Shown piece by piece: positions 24,531 to 32,638 of a stretch of DNA of 64,000 bases. Every line of letters begins with the position of its first letter. Within the stretch, counting starts at the first letter, position 1. This DNA is from Halobellus rarus (GTDB taxonomy: Archaea; Halobacteriota; Halobacteria; Halobacteriales; Haloferacaceae). Both the position numbers and the translations under genes were made by a program. The notes under the pieces were generated by a model. That model was not told where the DNA came from and did no database searches. It was given only the letters and a program-made list of their open reading frames with translations. The stretch is from the NCBI RefSeq assembly GCF_024494595.1, contig NZ_JANHDI010000013.1, positions 62,001 through 126,000 of the forward strand, given 5' to 3'.

Positions 24531-25946
24531 ATGGCACGTGATATCGTACGGCGCAGGTTTTTGAAACGGGTCGGTGCAGCGGGAGCGATCGGTGCGACTG
24601 GACTGGCCGGCTGTATCGGGAGCCCCGACGACGGCGGCGACGGTGGCGGTGACAGCGGCGACGGCGACAGCGGCGGAGACAGCGGCGGAGACAGCGGTGG
24701 CGACAGCGACAGTGGCGACGACGGCGGCAGTTCCGGCGACGGGCCGGACGGTCTCGTGGTCATCGGCTACCCCGAGAGTGGGATCCAGCTGTTCCGCGAC
24801 TACTACAGCCAGTCCGACGGGAGCGAGGAGATCGTCGTCCCCGACGGACTCAGAGACGGCGCGATGCCGGGGCAGGTCGGCAACGACATGGAGAACGTGA
24901 CCGGGACCGCGCCGGCGGCGGGCGGTCCGAACCAAGAGGCGTTCAACTCACTGTTCCAGGACGAGTACGGCTCCTCGCCCGGCGTGTTCACCTCCCAGTC
25001 GTACGACTCGGTCGCGATCCAACTGCTCGCGAACGCGGCCGCGGGCGAGAACTCCGGGACCGCGATCCGCGATCAGATGCGCCGGGTCGCCAACCCCGGC
25101 GGGATGGAGGTCACGCCCGAGAACCTCGTAGAGGGCATCGAGGCGGCGGCTAACGGCGACGACGTCAACTACCAGGGCGCGTCGTCGGCGACGAACTTCA
25201 ACGAGGCCGGCGACCCGGCCTCGGCGGCGTACGCCATCTGGGAGTTCAACGCCGACGAGGGCGCCGCGGAGAACGTCGAGGTACAGAACTTCGAGGGCGA
25301 GAACCCCGACGGGGCGGGTCCGGCAGCGGACAGCGGTCCCGGCGGCAGCGACCGCGAGATGTCGGTCGGCATCCTCCTCCCGGAGACCGGCGACCTCGCC
25401 TCGGTCGGCGGCCCGATGATCCAGGCCGCACAGCTCCCGGTGCAGCAGGTCAACGACGCCGGCCCGGCGGGACTCTCGGTCAACGCACAGATCGAAGACA
25501 GCCAGACGTCGCCGAGCGCGGGGACCGCCGCGGCCGAATCGCTCGTGAGCGCGGGCGTCCCCAGCGTCTGCGGGTCGGCGTCCTCGGGCGTGAACGTGCC
25601 CGTCTCACAGGAGGTGTTCATTCCGAACGAGGTCGTCGGCTGCTCGCCGTCGTCGACGGCGCTGTCGGTGACGAACCTCGACGACAACGACTACATCTTC
25701 CGGACGGCTCCCTCGGACATCCTGCAGGGGCGCGTGATGGCGCAGGTGATGTCCGAGCGGCTCGGCGTCGACAACGTCGCGACGCTGTACGTCAACAACG
25801 ACTACGGCCAACAGCTCTCCGAGCGGTTCAGCAGCGTGTTCGAGGACACGTTCGACGGCGAAGTCTACCGACAGGTCGCGTTCAACATCGGCGAGTCCTC
25901 GTACTCGTCGGTCATCAGCAACGCGCTGTCGGCGCCGGACAGCTAG
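24531..25946 (+). CDS. Branched-chain amino-acid ABC binding protein with circularly permuted lobes
   Basis: A 471-aa Tat lipoprotein. RRRFLK at 7-12 and GLAGC (Cys 28) form the Tat signal and lipobox, followed by a Gly/Asp/Ser linker to residue 72. Normally a type I binding protein begins with the lobe-1 motif SVGILLPETGDLASVGG and reaches the lobe-2 motif VVIGYPESGIQLFRDYY midway. Here lobe 2 comes first (about 73-257) and lobe 1 follows (about 277-471). The protein stops at SNALSAPDS, exactly where the lobe-2 start would continue. Both halves look intact. The CCGGAC hexamer occurs at both breakpoints (24744-24749 and 25936-25941). It faces the livHMGF operon tail to tail. Confidence 0.85.
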   Translation: MARDIVRRRFLKRVGAAGAIGATGLAGCIGSPDDGGDGGGDSGDGDSGGDSGGDSGGDSDSGDDGGSSGDGPDGLVVIGYPESGIQLFRDYYSQSDGSEEIVVPDGLRDGAMPGQVGNDMENVTGTAPAAGGPNQEAFNSLFQDEYGSSPGVFTSQSYDSVAIQLLANAAAGENSGTAIRDQMRRVANPGGMEVTPENLVEGIEAAANGDDVNYQGASSATNFNEAGDPASAAYAIWEFNADEGAAENVEVQNFEGENPDGAGPAADSGPGGSDREMSVGILLPETGDLASVGGPMIQAAQLPVQQVNDAGPAGLSVNAQIEDSQTSPSAGTAAAESLVSAGVPSVCGSASSGVNVPVSQEVFIPNEVVGCSPSSTALSVTNLDDNDYIFRTAPSDILQGRVMAQVMSERLGVDNVATLYVNNDYGQQLSERFSSVFEDTFDGEVYRQVAFNIGESSYSSVISNALSAPDS

Positions 25947-26060
25947 GCAGAGAGCCGTCGTCTCGATCCCCGTTTCTTTGGCGGAGAAGGCGCCGCGAGC
26001 CTCGCGTCGGATCCGGTTTCATCCGCCGTGAGACCCGCGTCGAAGTCGGTTCTATCCGCC
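25947..26060. other. Convergent intergenic region with a near-duplicate of the livF end
   Basis: A short T run (CCGTTTCTTTGG, from about 25969) may end the binding-protein transcript. A 25-bp block at 26036-26060, covering the last codons and stop of livF, is repeated with five mismatches at 26003-26027. Confidence 0.5.
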
Positions 26061-26834
26061 CAGGAAGTCCCGACGGACCTGCTCGTCGGTCAGGAGCGCG
26101 TCGCCGTCGTCCATGTACCGGTTCCGACCGTTCGCGAGGACGTAGCCGCGGTCGCAGCGCCGCAGCGCCTCCTTGGCGTTCTGTTCCACCATCAGAACGG
26201 CCGTTCCGTCGTCGTTGATCGCGTCGATGCGGTCGAACATATCGTCGACGAGGTCCGGTGCGAGACCCGCAGAGGGTTCGTCGAGCAGGAGCAACGAGGG
26301 ATCGAGCATCAGCGCGCGACCCATCGCGAGCATCTGCTGTTGGCCGCCGGACATCGTCCCGGCCTTCTGCGACTGCCGCTCTTCGAGGATCGGGAACCGC
26401 TCGAACACGGCGTCGAGGGCGTCCTGTGGGACCGAATCGAGGATGTACGCGCCCATCTCCAGGTTCTCCCGGACCGTCAGGGAGGCAAACACGTTGTCGT
26501 TCTGGGGCACGTAACCGATGCCCTCGTGGATGATCTCCTCGGGGCGGCGTCCAGTGATGTCTTCGCCCTCGAAGATCACCGTCCCGCCCATGTGGCTCGT
26601 GAGGCCGAAGACGGATTTCATCACCGTCGATTTGCCGGCCCCGTTCGGCCCGACGATCGTGACGTACTCGCCGTCGGCGACGTCTAAGTCCACGTCGGTC
26701 AGGATCTGGAGGTCGCCGTAGCCGGCGTCGAGGTCACGGACCTCTAGGAGCGCCTGGTCCTCACGGTCGGGAATCGTCTCCTTGGAGACGTCGGCGTCGT
26801 ACGCCGGCGGATCGCGCTCGGTGTCTGTGCTCAT
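26052..26834 (-). CDS. livF: Branched-chain amino-acid ABC transporter ATPase LivF
   Basis: A 260-aa ABC ATPase. Walker A GPNGAGKST, Q-loop YVPQNDNVF, signature MSGGQQQML and Walker B LLLLDEPSAGL are all intact, and YVPQ..VFASLTVRENL is LivF-like. It powers import of Leu/Ile/Val or related substrates together with LivG. The ATG at 26834 overlaps the livG stop by 4 bp (ATGA), so translation is coupled. A 20-codon acidic extension precedes the ATPase fold. A longer in-frame reading reaching 27572 is an out-of-frame shadow of livG. Confidence 0.95.
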   Translation of the reverse strand: MSTDTERDPPAYDADVSKETIPDREDQALLEVRDLDAGYGDLQILTDVDLDVADGEYVTIVGPNGAGKSTVMKSVFGLTSHMGGTVIFEGEDITGRRPEEIIHEGIGYVPQNDNVFASLTVRENLEMGAYILDSVPQDALDAVFERFPILEERQSQKAGTMSGGQQQMLAMGRALMLDPSLLLLDEPSAGLAPDLVDDMFDRIDAINDDGTAVLMVEQNAKEALRRCDRGYVLANGRNRYMDDGDALLTDEQVRRDFLGG

Positions 26835-27733
26835 ACGTTCCCCCCGAGGTATGCCTCGATGACCTCCTCGTTCGCCTGTATCTCGTCGGGGGATCCCTCG
26901 GTCAGGACCTGCCCCTGATGGAGCACGATGACGCGCTCGCAGTTTTCCATAATCAGATCCATATCGTGTTCGACGAGCAGGAACGTGTAGCCCTGCTCGC
27001 GGAGTTCGTGGACGTGTTCGAGCAGCCGCTTCTCCAGCGACGGATTGACGCCCGCGAACGGCTCGTCCAAGAGGAGCATGTCCGGATCGGTGAGGAGCGC
27101 CCGCGCCAGCTCCAGCAGCTTCCGCTGTCCGCCCGAGAGGTTCCCGGCGTACTCGTCGGCGATGTGGTCGATGTCGAAGAACTCGATCACGTCCCAGACG
27201 CGTTCGAGGAGTTCCTCCTCCTGTTCGACGACGTCGCCGCGGAAACCGGGAGTGACGGACCGCCAGAGTGCCTCCCCGCGCTGGTCCTTCGGGGCCAACA
27301 TCAGGTTCTCCAAGACCGTCATCTCCTGGAGTTCCCGGGCGATCTGAAACGTCCGGACGAGCCCTCTGTTCGCGATCGCGTGCGGTTTCTGCCCGGTGAT
27401 GTCCTCGCCGTCGAACGTCACGGTCCCCGCGTCGGGGCGCAGCATCCCGGTGATGAGGTTGAACGTCGTCGACTTCCCCGCGCCGTTGGGGCCGATGAGG
27501 CCGGTGAGGGTCCCGCGTTCCACCCGGAAGGACGCGTCGTCGACGGCGGTGATCCCACCGAAGGTCTTGCACAGCCCCTCCACTTGGAGCGGGTACTCCT
27601 CGTCGACGTTCGGCCCGCCGGAGCCGAGATCGAGCCCGTTCGAGGCGGCGTCGGTCCTGCCGGGGACGTCCCGGCCGCCGTTCGATCCACCAGCGTGGTC
27701 CGATCCGACGTTCGTGGCGTCCGGATCACTCAT
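26831..27733 (-). CDS. livG: Branched-chain amino-acid ABC transporter ATPase LivG
   Basis: A 300-aa ABC ATPase with Walker A GPNGAGKSTTF, signature LSGGQRKLLELAR, Walker B DMLLLDEPFAGVNP and the His-switch VEHDMDL. The first 45 residues are a Gly/Asn/Asp-rich extension. The ATG at 27733 overlaps the end of livM by 8 bp; a GTG four codons earlier is possible. It is the third gene of the livHMGF operon and pairs with LivF to drive transport. Confidence 0.95.
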   Translation of the reverse strand: MSDPDATNVGSDHAGGSNGGRDVPGRTDAASNGLDLGSGGPNVDEEYPLQVEGLCKTFGGITAVDDASFRVERGTLTGLIGPNGAGKSTTFNLITGMLRPDAGTVTFDGEDITGQKPHAIANRGLVRTFQIARELQEMTVLENLMLAPKDQRGEALWRSVTPGFRGDVVEQEEELLERVWDVIEFFDIDHIADEYAGNLSGGQRKLLELARALLTDPDMLLLDEPFAGVNPSLEKRLLEHVHELREQGYTFLLVEHDMDLIMENCERVIVLHQGQVLTEGSPDEIQANEEVIEAYLGGNV

Positions 27734-29060
27734 CGGAACCACCACCGGCGTCGCCGCCGTCGGTCTCCGCGGACGCGCTCGCTCGCGAGCCAGTCAGCGG
27801 GATGCCCGCGGCCGTCTCCTTGCGGTGTCCGAGCATCCCCTCCGGCCGGTTGTGCATCAGCCAGATCAGGGCGAGACCCATAAAGACGAGCTGGAGCTGT
27901 CGGACGCTGTCGATCGTGTAGAAGAACAGCGGCGCGGGATCGAAGTTGGAGATGAGCGGCGAGACGGCCGGGCCGAACCCCGAGGGCGCGTCGGCGTTCG
28001 GGATGACCGTGTCGATGAGGTTCTTCAGGTAGCGCGGCCCCTGATAGAGCAGCGCGGCGAAGACCGCCCCGCCGAGAACGCTGCCCGTGTTGGAGCCAGC
28101 GCCGCCGATGATGAGCGCGATCCACACGAAGAAGGTGATCCGCGGCCGGAAGAAGTTCGGCGTGACCGCGCCGCTTGTCATCAGCCAGAGGATGCCCGCC
28201 AGCCCCATCAGCGCACACCCGAGCATGAACGCCTTGATCTTGAACCGGTTCGTGTTCTTCCCCAGCGAATTGGCGGCGTCCTCGTCCTCGCGGATCGCCT
28301 TCAGGACGCGCCCGAACGGCGACTCGCCGGTCCGCTTGAGCAGCCAGAAGTAGACGGCGACGAAGCCGAGCAGCACCGCGCCGTAGACGAGGCCGTCGAC
28401 GACCGGCTTTGGATTGTTCGGGATGATGACCTCGAAGACCGAGACGAACCCGAGGTACGCGTCCCACAGGCCGAAGGACTGGAAGAACGCCTCCAGCGGG
28501 TTGGTGAAGTCGAGGATGAGCCCCGATCCGCCGCCGAAGCCGACGCGCTCGCCGAACAGTCGGAACTGCTGGAGTTCCCCCGAGAGGAACGAGAAGCGGA
28601 CGATCTCCGACATCGCGATCGTGACGATGGCGAGGTAGTCCGCGCGTAACCGGAGCGCCGGCAAGGCGATCACCGCCCCGAGAAGCGCCGCGGCGACCAT
28701 CCCGGCGACGATGCCGACGATGAGCGGCAATCCGAGACCGCCGACCTGGGCCGCGCCGCCCGACTCGTACAGCGGCTTCGAGACCAGCGCCATCACGTAA
28801 ATCCCGACCGCCATGAACCCGACGATGCCGATGTTGAAGAGCCCCGTGTACCCCCATTGAAGGTTGAGGGCCAGCGCGAGCATCGCGAAGACGCCGATGT
28901 AGAAGGTCAACACGCCGATCGTGTTCAGTTGGCCGCGAACGGAGTAGCCGAGGCCGACGCCGGCCAACACGTACGCGGCGTAGATGACGAGGAGCACGGC
29001 CACGATGAGCCCGGCGTCGCCACCGGGAATCCGCTCGGCGACGTCGTCGCGGACGCTCAT
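27726..29060 (-). CDS. livM: Branched-chain amino-acid ABC transporter permease LivM
   Basis: A 444-aa permease with about ten membrane spans. ALNLQWGYTGLFNIGIVGFM and LKAIREDEDAANSLGKN are the LivM hallmark loop and EAA-like segment that contacts the ATPases. Its start (MSVRDDVAER) overlaps the livH stop by 4 bp (ATGA). The C-terminal 35 residues are a Ser/Ala/Gly/Asp-rich cytoplasmic tail. A longer reading upstream lies within livH and was rejected. Confidence 0.94.
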   Translation of the reverse strand: MSVRDDVAERIPGGDAGLIVAVLLVIYAAYVLAGVGLGYSVRGQLNTIGVLTFYIGVFAMLALALNLQWGYTGLFNIGIVGFMAVGIYVMALVSKPLYESGGAAQVGGLGLPLIVGIVAGMVAAALLGAVIALPALRLRADYLAIVTIAMSEIVRFSFLSGELQQFRLFGERVGFGGGSGLILDFTNPLEAFFQSFGLWDAYLGFVSVFEVIIPNNPKPVVDGLVYGAVLLGFVAVYFWLLKRTGESPFGRVLKAIREDEDAANSLGKNTNRFKIKAFMLGCALMGLAGILWLMTSGAVTPNFFRPRITFFVWIALIIGGAGSNTGSVLGGAVFAALLYQGPRYLKNLIDTVIPNADAPSGFGPAVSPLISNFDPAPLFFYTIDSVRQLQLVFMGLALIWLMHNRPEGMLGHRKETAAGIPLTGSRASASAETDGGDAGGGSDE

Positions 29061-30163
29061 GCCGTCGACCTCCCCGAGAACAGTCCCTCGGGTTTCACCA
29101 GGAGGAGGACGATCATCACGAGGAACGCCGCCGCGCGGGCGAACGCCGAGGGAATCCAGACGATCGAGACCGACGCCGTCAGCCCGATCGCGAGGCCGCC
29201 GACGATGGCCCCGTAGATCGATCCGATGCCGCCGAGGATGACCGCCGCGAAGATCAAGAGTAAGAGCAGCCAGCCGTCGTTGAATCCGAGCGTGCCCTTC
29301 CAGAGGATGAACATATAGCCCGCGACGCCCGTCAGGCCGCCGCCGATCACCCACACCGCGCGGACGACCCGCTCGGTCGGGATGCCCGTGATCTGCGCGA
29401 GGTCCTCGTTGTCGGCCATCGCCCGCATCGCCTTCCCGAGTTTGGTCAGTTGCAGGAGGAGGTGGACGCCGAGCATCAGGGCACCGGCGACGACGACGAG
29501 CGCGACGTCGTGGGCGTTGATGCGGACCGCGCCGTCGACGAGATAGAGTGCCATCGCCGGCGGCTGCGACGTCGTGCCGCGGACGTCCGACCCGAAGACG
29601 AACTGCATCAGATACCGGAGCGCGAACGCGACGCCGACGCTCGTGATGAGAAGCGTGATCCCGTCGGCGTCACGGATCGGGCGGAACGTCGTCCGGTCGA
29701 CGAGAAGCGCCAGCGCGACCGTGGCGATCCCGGCGACGAGAATACCGGCGACGACCGCGACGGGAGTCGTCGTGACCCCGATGCCGAGCGTCCCTCCGAA
29801 GACCGATCCGCCCGCGCCGACGAGCAACAGCGCCCCGACGTCGGCGCGGCCGAACCCCGCGACGAGGTACGTCGTCGCCCACCCGGAGAACGCCCCCGCG
29901 GTGATGTAGTCCCCGTGCGCGAAGTTCGCGAAGTTCAGAATGCTGTACGTCATAGAGAGCCCGATGCCCGCGAGACCGACCACCAGCCCGCGCATCAGTC
30001 CGTCCCACACGAGCGACCCGATCCCGCTGAACGAGTGCCGTCCGGTCGCGAGTCCCGCGACCAGATCGAACAGCAAGACGGCCCCGACGAGCGCCACCAG
30101 AACGGAGCCGGGCCGCGTGATCGCGAACTGACGTCCGCGTGTGTATGTCTCGGCGATACCCAT
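29057..30163 (-). CDS. livH: Branched-chain amino-acid ABC transporter permease LivH
   Basis: A 368-aa permease with about eight to nine spans. GLSMTYSILNFANFAHGDYI near residue 70 and LGKAMRAMADNEDLAQITGI (EAA loop) are typical of LivH. It is the first gene of the operon. A CTTATCATC element lies about 40 nt upstream as a candidate TATA box. The operon lacks its own binding protein; the only one in the window is the permuted gene converging on livF. Confidence 0.94.
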   Translation of the reverse strand: MGIAETYTRGRQFAITRPGSVLVALVGAVLLFDLVAGLATGRHSFSGIGSLVWDGLMRGLVVGLAGIGLSMTYSILNFANFAHGDYITAGAFSGWATTYLVAGFGRADVGALLLVGAGGSVFGGTLGIGVTTTPVAVVAGILVAGIATVALALLVDRTTFRPIRDADGITLLITSVGVAFALRYLMQFVFGSDVRGTTSQPPAMALYLVDGAVRINAHDVALVVVAGALMLGVHLLLQLTKLGKAMRAMADNEDLAQITGIPTERVVRAVWVIGGGLTGVAGYMFILWKGTLGFNDGWLLLLLIFAAVILGGIGSIYGAIVGGLAIGLTASVSIVWIPSAFARAAAFLVMIVLLLVKPEGLFSGRSTA

Positions 30164-30234
30164 TGATAACTATCCTCACGATGTGTGCGGTCGGGAAACG
30201 ATGATAAGTCTTTCCTCCCGCGATTGACCCGACC

Positions 30235-30735
30235 GTGGATCCGGTCTATCGATCATCCGGAATCGACGGGGGCGTCGACAGTCTCAAGCGGGAGCGGAGA
30301 TACCGGACCACTGTGCCCTCCCGGACGCGTCTACCGCTCGGCATCGCGACACTCGTCGCGGCCGTCGGAACGCTCGGGAGTCTCTACTTCAGTCTCGGCC
30401 TCGGGCTCGTCCCCTGTGAGCTCTGCTGGTACCAACGGATCCTCCTGTACCCGCTCACGGTCGTCCTCGGGGTCGCGTCCTTCGAGGACCGCCCGCGAGT
30501 GGTGCGAACCGTGCTCCCGCTCTCGGGGCTCGGCGTCGTCGTCTCGGCGTACCACGTCCTGCTGCAACTTCGGCCGACGATGGGTGCGACCTGCTCGGTC
30601 GGCGGCGGCTGCTCGTCGGTCCTCTACCCGATGGCGGGCGGCCTTCTCACGATTCCGCGGCTCTCGTTGATCGCGTTCACGCTCGTGGCGGTACTCACGC
30701 TGGCGGCGTGGTCCGCGCGCTCGGCGACGTCGTAG
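30235..30735 (+). CDS. DsbB-family disulfide bond formation protein
   Basis: A 166-aa membrane protein with four spans. The loop motif CELCWYQR after the first span matches the DsbB active-site Cys pair and quinone-adjacent Arg, and CSVGGGC supplies the second Cys pair. It would reoxidise a DsbA-like thiol oxidase outside the membrane and pass electrons to quinone. The start is uncertain: the GTG at 30235 gives 166 aa and the GTG at 30313 (VPSRTRLPLG) gives 140 aa, closer to the start of the first span. It diverges from livH. Confidence 0.88.
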   Translation: MDPVYRSSGIDGGVDSLKRERRYRTTVPSRTRLPLGIATLVAAVGTLGSLYFSLGLGLVPCELCWYQRILLYPLTVVLGVASFEDRPRVVRTVLPLSGLGVVVSAYHVLLQLRPTMGATCSVGGGCSSVLYPMAGGLLTIPRLSLIAFTLVAVLTLAAWSARSATS

Positions 30736-30887
30736 TCACCGGGCTCGGCGAGTCGAAGTCGACGTGCTCGCTGTCGGGGCACAGGCGTACTTCCCGGTGA
30801 CGTAGCGCCCATCGATCACACCGGATCGTCGCCGGACGATTCGGGGTCGGCCGTTCGATTCCGTAGACGGGGTCGCAGAGACGCCGT

Positions 30888-31439
30888 CTACGTGTCTCGG
30901 AGCCGGTGCCAGAGCGAACTCTCCTGTTCGGAGAGCTGATACAGGGCAGAGCCGACCAGCACCAGCGAGAGCGCGGCTCCGATCGCGCCCGGAGAGAGCG
31001 ACCGCAGGACCGGAACACCGAGTGACGCCGCGAACGACGAGAGGACCCCCAGGACACCGAGTCCGAGGTAGTACTCCGCCCACGATAGTCCGTACTGGGG
31101 GACGACCTCCATGTAGACGGCGACGTCGTCGGCGTTTTCCGCGAGCGTGACCGTCTTCGCGTCGGGGTCGTACTCGACGATTTCGAGCTCGTCGAGTTTC
31201 GGGAGGTGTGTCTGGTGCAGGGAGACGTACACGCTCTGGCGGACGTTCCGCGGCGGCGGAGATTCGCCCGACTCGATCGCGCCGATCCGCTCTGCGAGGT
31301 CGGCGACGGTCTCGACTCCCCCGTCCGCACGGAGCCGTTCGAGGACGAGTCGCCGACGATCGTTCCGGAGCACGTCGTGGATCTCCGAGGCCGCCAGGTT
31401 CTCACCGTCGGACTCCGGTGCGGCCTCGAGTTCAGTCAT
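30888..31439 (-). CDS. Winged-helix regulator (DUF7344-like) with C-terminal membrane spans
   Basis: A 183-aa protein. Residues 18-110 form a winged helix: EIHDVLRNDRRRLVLERL, ADLAERIGAIES and LHQTHLPKLDELEIVEYD. Residues 128-168 carry two hydrophobic spans. The N-terminal domain is the DUF7344-type helix-turn-helix common in haloarchaea. A membrane-tethered regulator is inferred; the target and signal are unknown. It has no operon partner. Confidence 0.8.
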   Translation of the reverse strand: MTELEAAPESDGENLAASEIHDVLRNDRRRLVLERLRADGGVETVADLAERIGAIESGESPPPRNVRQSVYVSLHQTHLPKLDELEIVEYDPDAKTVTLAENADDVAVYMEVVPQYGLSWAEYYLGLGVLGVLSSFAASLGVPVLRSLSPGAIGAALSLVLVGSALYQLSEQESSLWHRLRDT

Positions 31440-31590
31440 ACTACGTTACCCTCGTGGTGGGTCCTACATGAATGTATCCGAATCGAAATATCAAAACGGA
31501 ACGGTTCGATGACACGTGCGCTCGAAATGGACGGTCCGACACTGTTCGAAAATCGTCCGCGTCGAGGCTCGGAGGGTTCAGATCGCCGTG

Positions 31591-32436
31591 TTACTCGGTC
31601 GGGCGCGGACGCGCCACGAAGAGCGTCTGGACGATGCTGAACGGGTCGTAGATCGACTGGTGGCACTGACAGTAGACGTCGTTTTCGGCGCCGAACTTCG
31701 CCGACCCCTCGGACTTGAACTTCGGAACGCAGCAGAAGTGCGTGCACTTGTTGAGCCAGGCGATGTAGCCCTCTTCGGTGGAGGCTTCGAGCCACGGGTC
31801 GTTCTGCGCCATCTCCTGCACTCGGTCGGACTTGATGACCTGGATCGGGATGACGTCCTCGGCGTCCTCGGAGCGCCAGCGACCGGTCGCGGGCTTGCCG
31901 AGACCGTCGGACCCGACGCCGTTGGACCACTCTCGGTAGTCCGAGAAGTCGTCGACGTGCAGTCGGTCGCCCTCCGAGTACGCCTCGTTCTGCCACTCGT
32001 ACCCCGGCGAGCTCCCCGACCGGAAGTAGTTGTCCGAGTCGTAGTCGGGGTTGATCCCCCCGTAGGACTCGACGCCGCAGAACTGGAACCAGTCCGTGCT
32101 GTAGGTAACACCAGAGCCCTTGAAGTCCTCCGTCTCGGCGATGGTGACCTGCACACCCTGCTGTTCTACGGTCTTGACCTCCGGCCAGACGCCTTTCAGA
32201 TAGCCTTCGTCGTCGATCTCGACGGGGATCTGTGGCATCCCGCGCGGTGCGGGACCGTCGGTGTTCTCGATGGCGTACGCCTGTGTGGATCCGCCACCGG
32301 CGCCGGATGCCTGCGTCGCGGAGTTGATTGCAGCAGCGCCTGTCGCGCCGACGCCCGCGAGTGCCGCGCCCCCCACGACACCCTTGACGAACCGGCGGCG
32401 ACCCGATTCCGCCGGGTACTTGTCGCGCTCGCTCAT
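31591..32436 (-). CDS. Rieske [2Fe-2S] protein with Tat signal
   Basis: A 281-aa protein. GRRRFVKGVVGGAALAGVGA at 12-31 is a Tat signal that may stay as an anchor. The cluster motifs are CTHFC and CQCHQS near the C-terminus, giving the two Cys/two His ligands on the outer face. Such proteins serve cytochrome bc-type or related respiratory complexes. No cytochrome b or halocyanin gene is adjacent, so its partner is unknown. CTTTTTACC about 26 nt upstream fits a leaderless promoter. Confidence 0.9.
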   Translation of the reverse strand: MSERDKYPAESGRRRFVKGVVGGAALAGVGATGAAAINSATQASGAGGGSTQAYAIENTDGPAPRGMPQIPVEIDDEGYLKGVWPEVKTVEQQGVQVTIAETEDFKGSGVTYSTDWFQFCGVESYGGINPDYDSDNYFRSGSSPGYEWQNEAYSEGDRLHVDDFSDYREWSNGVGSDGLGKPATGRWRSEDAEDVIPIQVIKSDRVQEMAQNDPWLEASTEEGYIAWLNKCTHFCCVPKFKSEGSAKFGAENDVYCQCHQSIYDPFSIVQTLFVARPRPTE

Positions 32437-32638
32437 ACCAGAACCTTCGTCCCGCCGGTAAAAAGGATGACGAAAAGCGCGGTCGCGTCCGATCCCGATC
32501 GACCGACGCTATCGGATCGCCTGCCGTCGAACCCGTCGGTCCGGCCCGCGATGAGAGATTTCGGCGTCCGACTCTGCCGTAACTTAAAGCTCTCGATAAC
32601 ACGGAGGTTTTTACTCGGATGACAGTATATCGCTCGGT

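Noticed and set aside
26052-27572. A 506-aa reading that joins an Arg-rich segment to LivF
   Set aside because: Its first 246 codons are an out-of-frame shadow of livG. The real livF starts at 26834, where it overlaps the livG stop by ATGA.
30736-30887. Fourth copy of the dispersed repeat (shares GTGACGTAG near 30800)
   Set aside because: Only the short TGACGTAG core is shared; the TATA box, stems and 3' block are absent.
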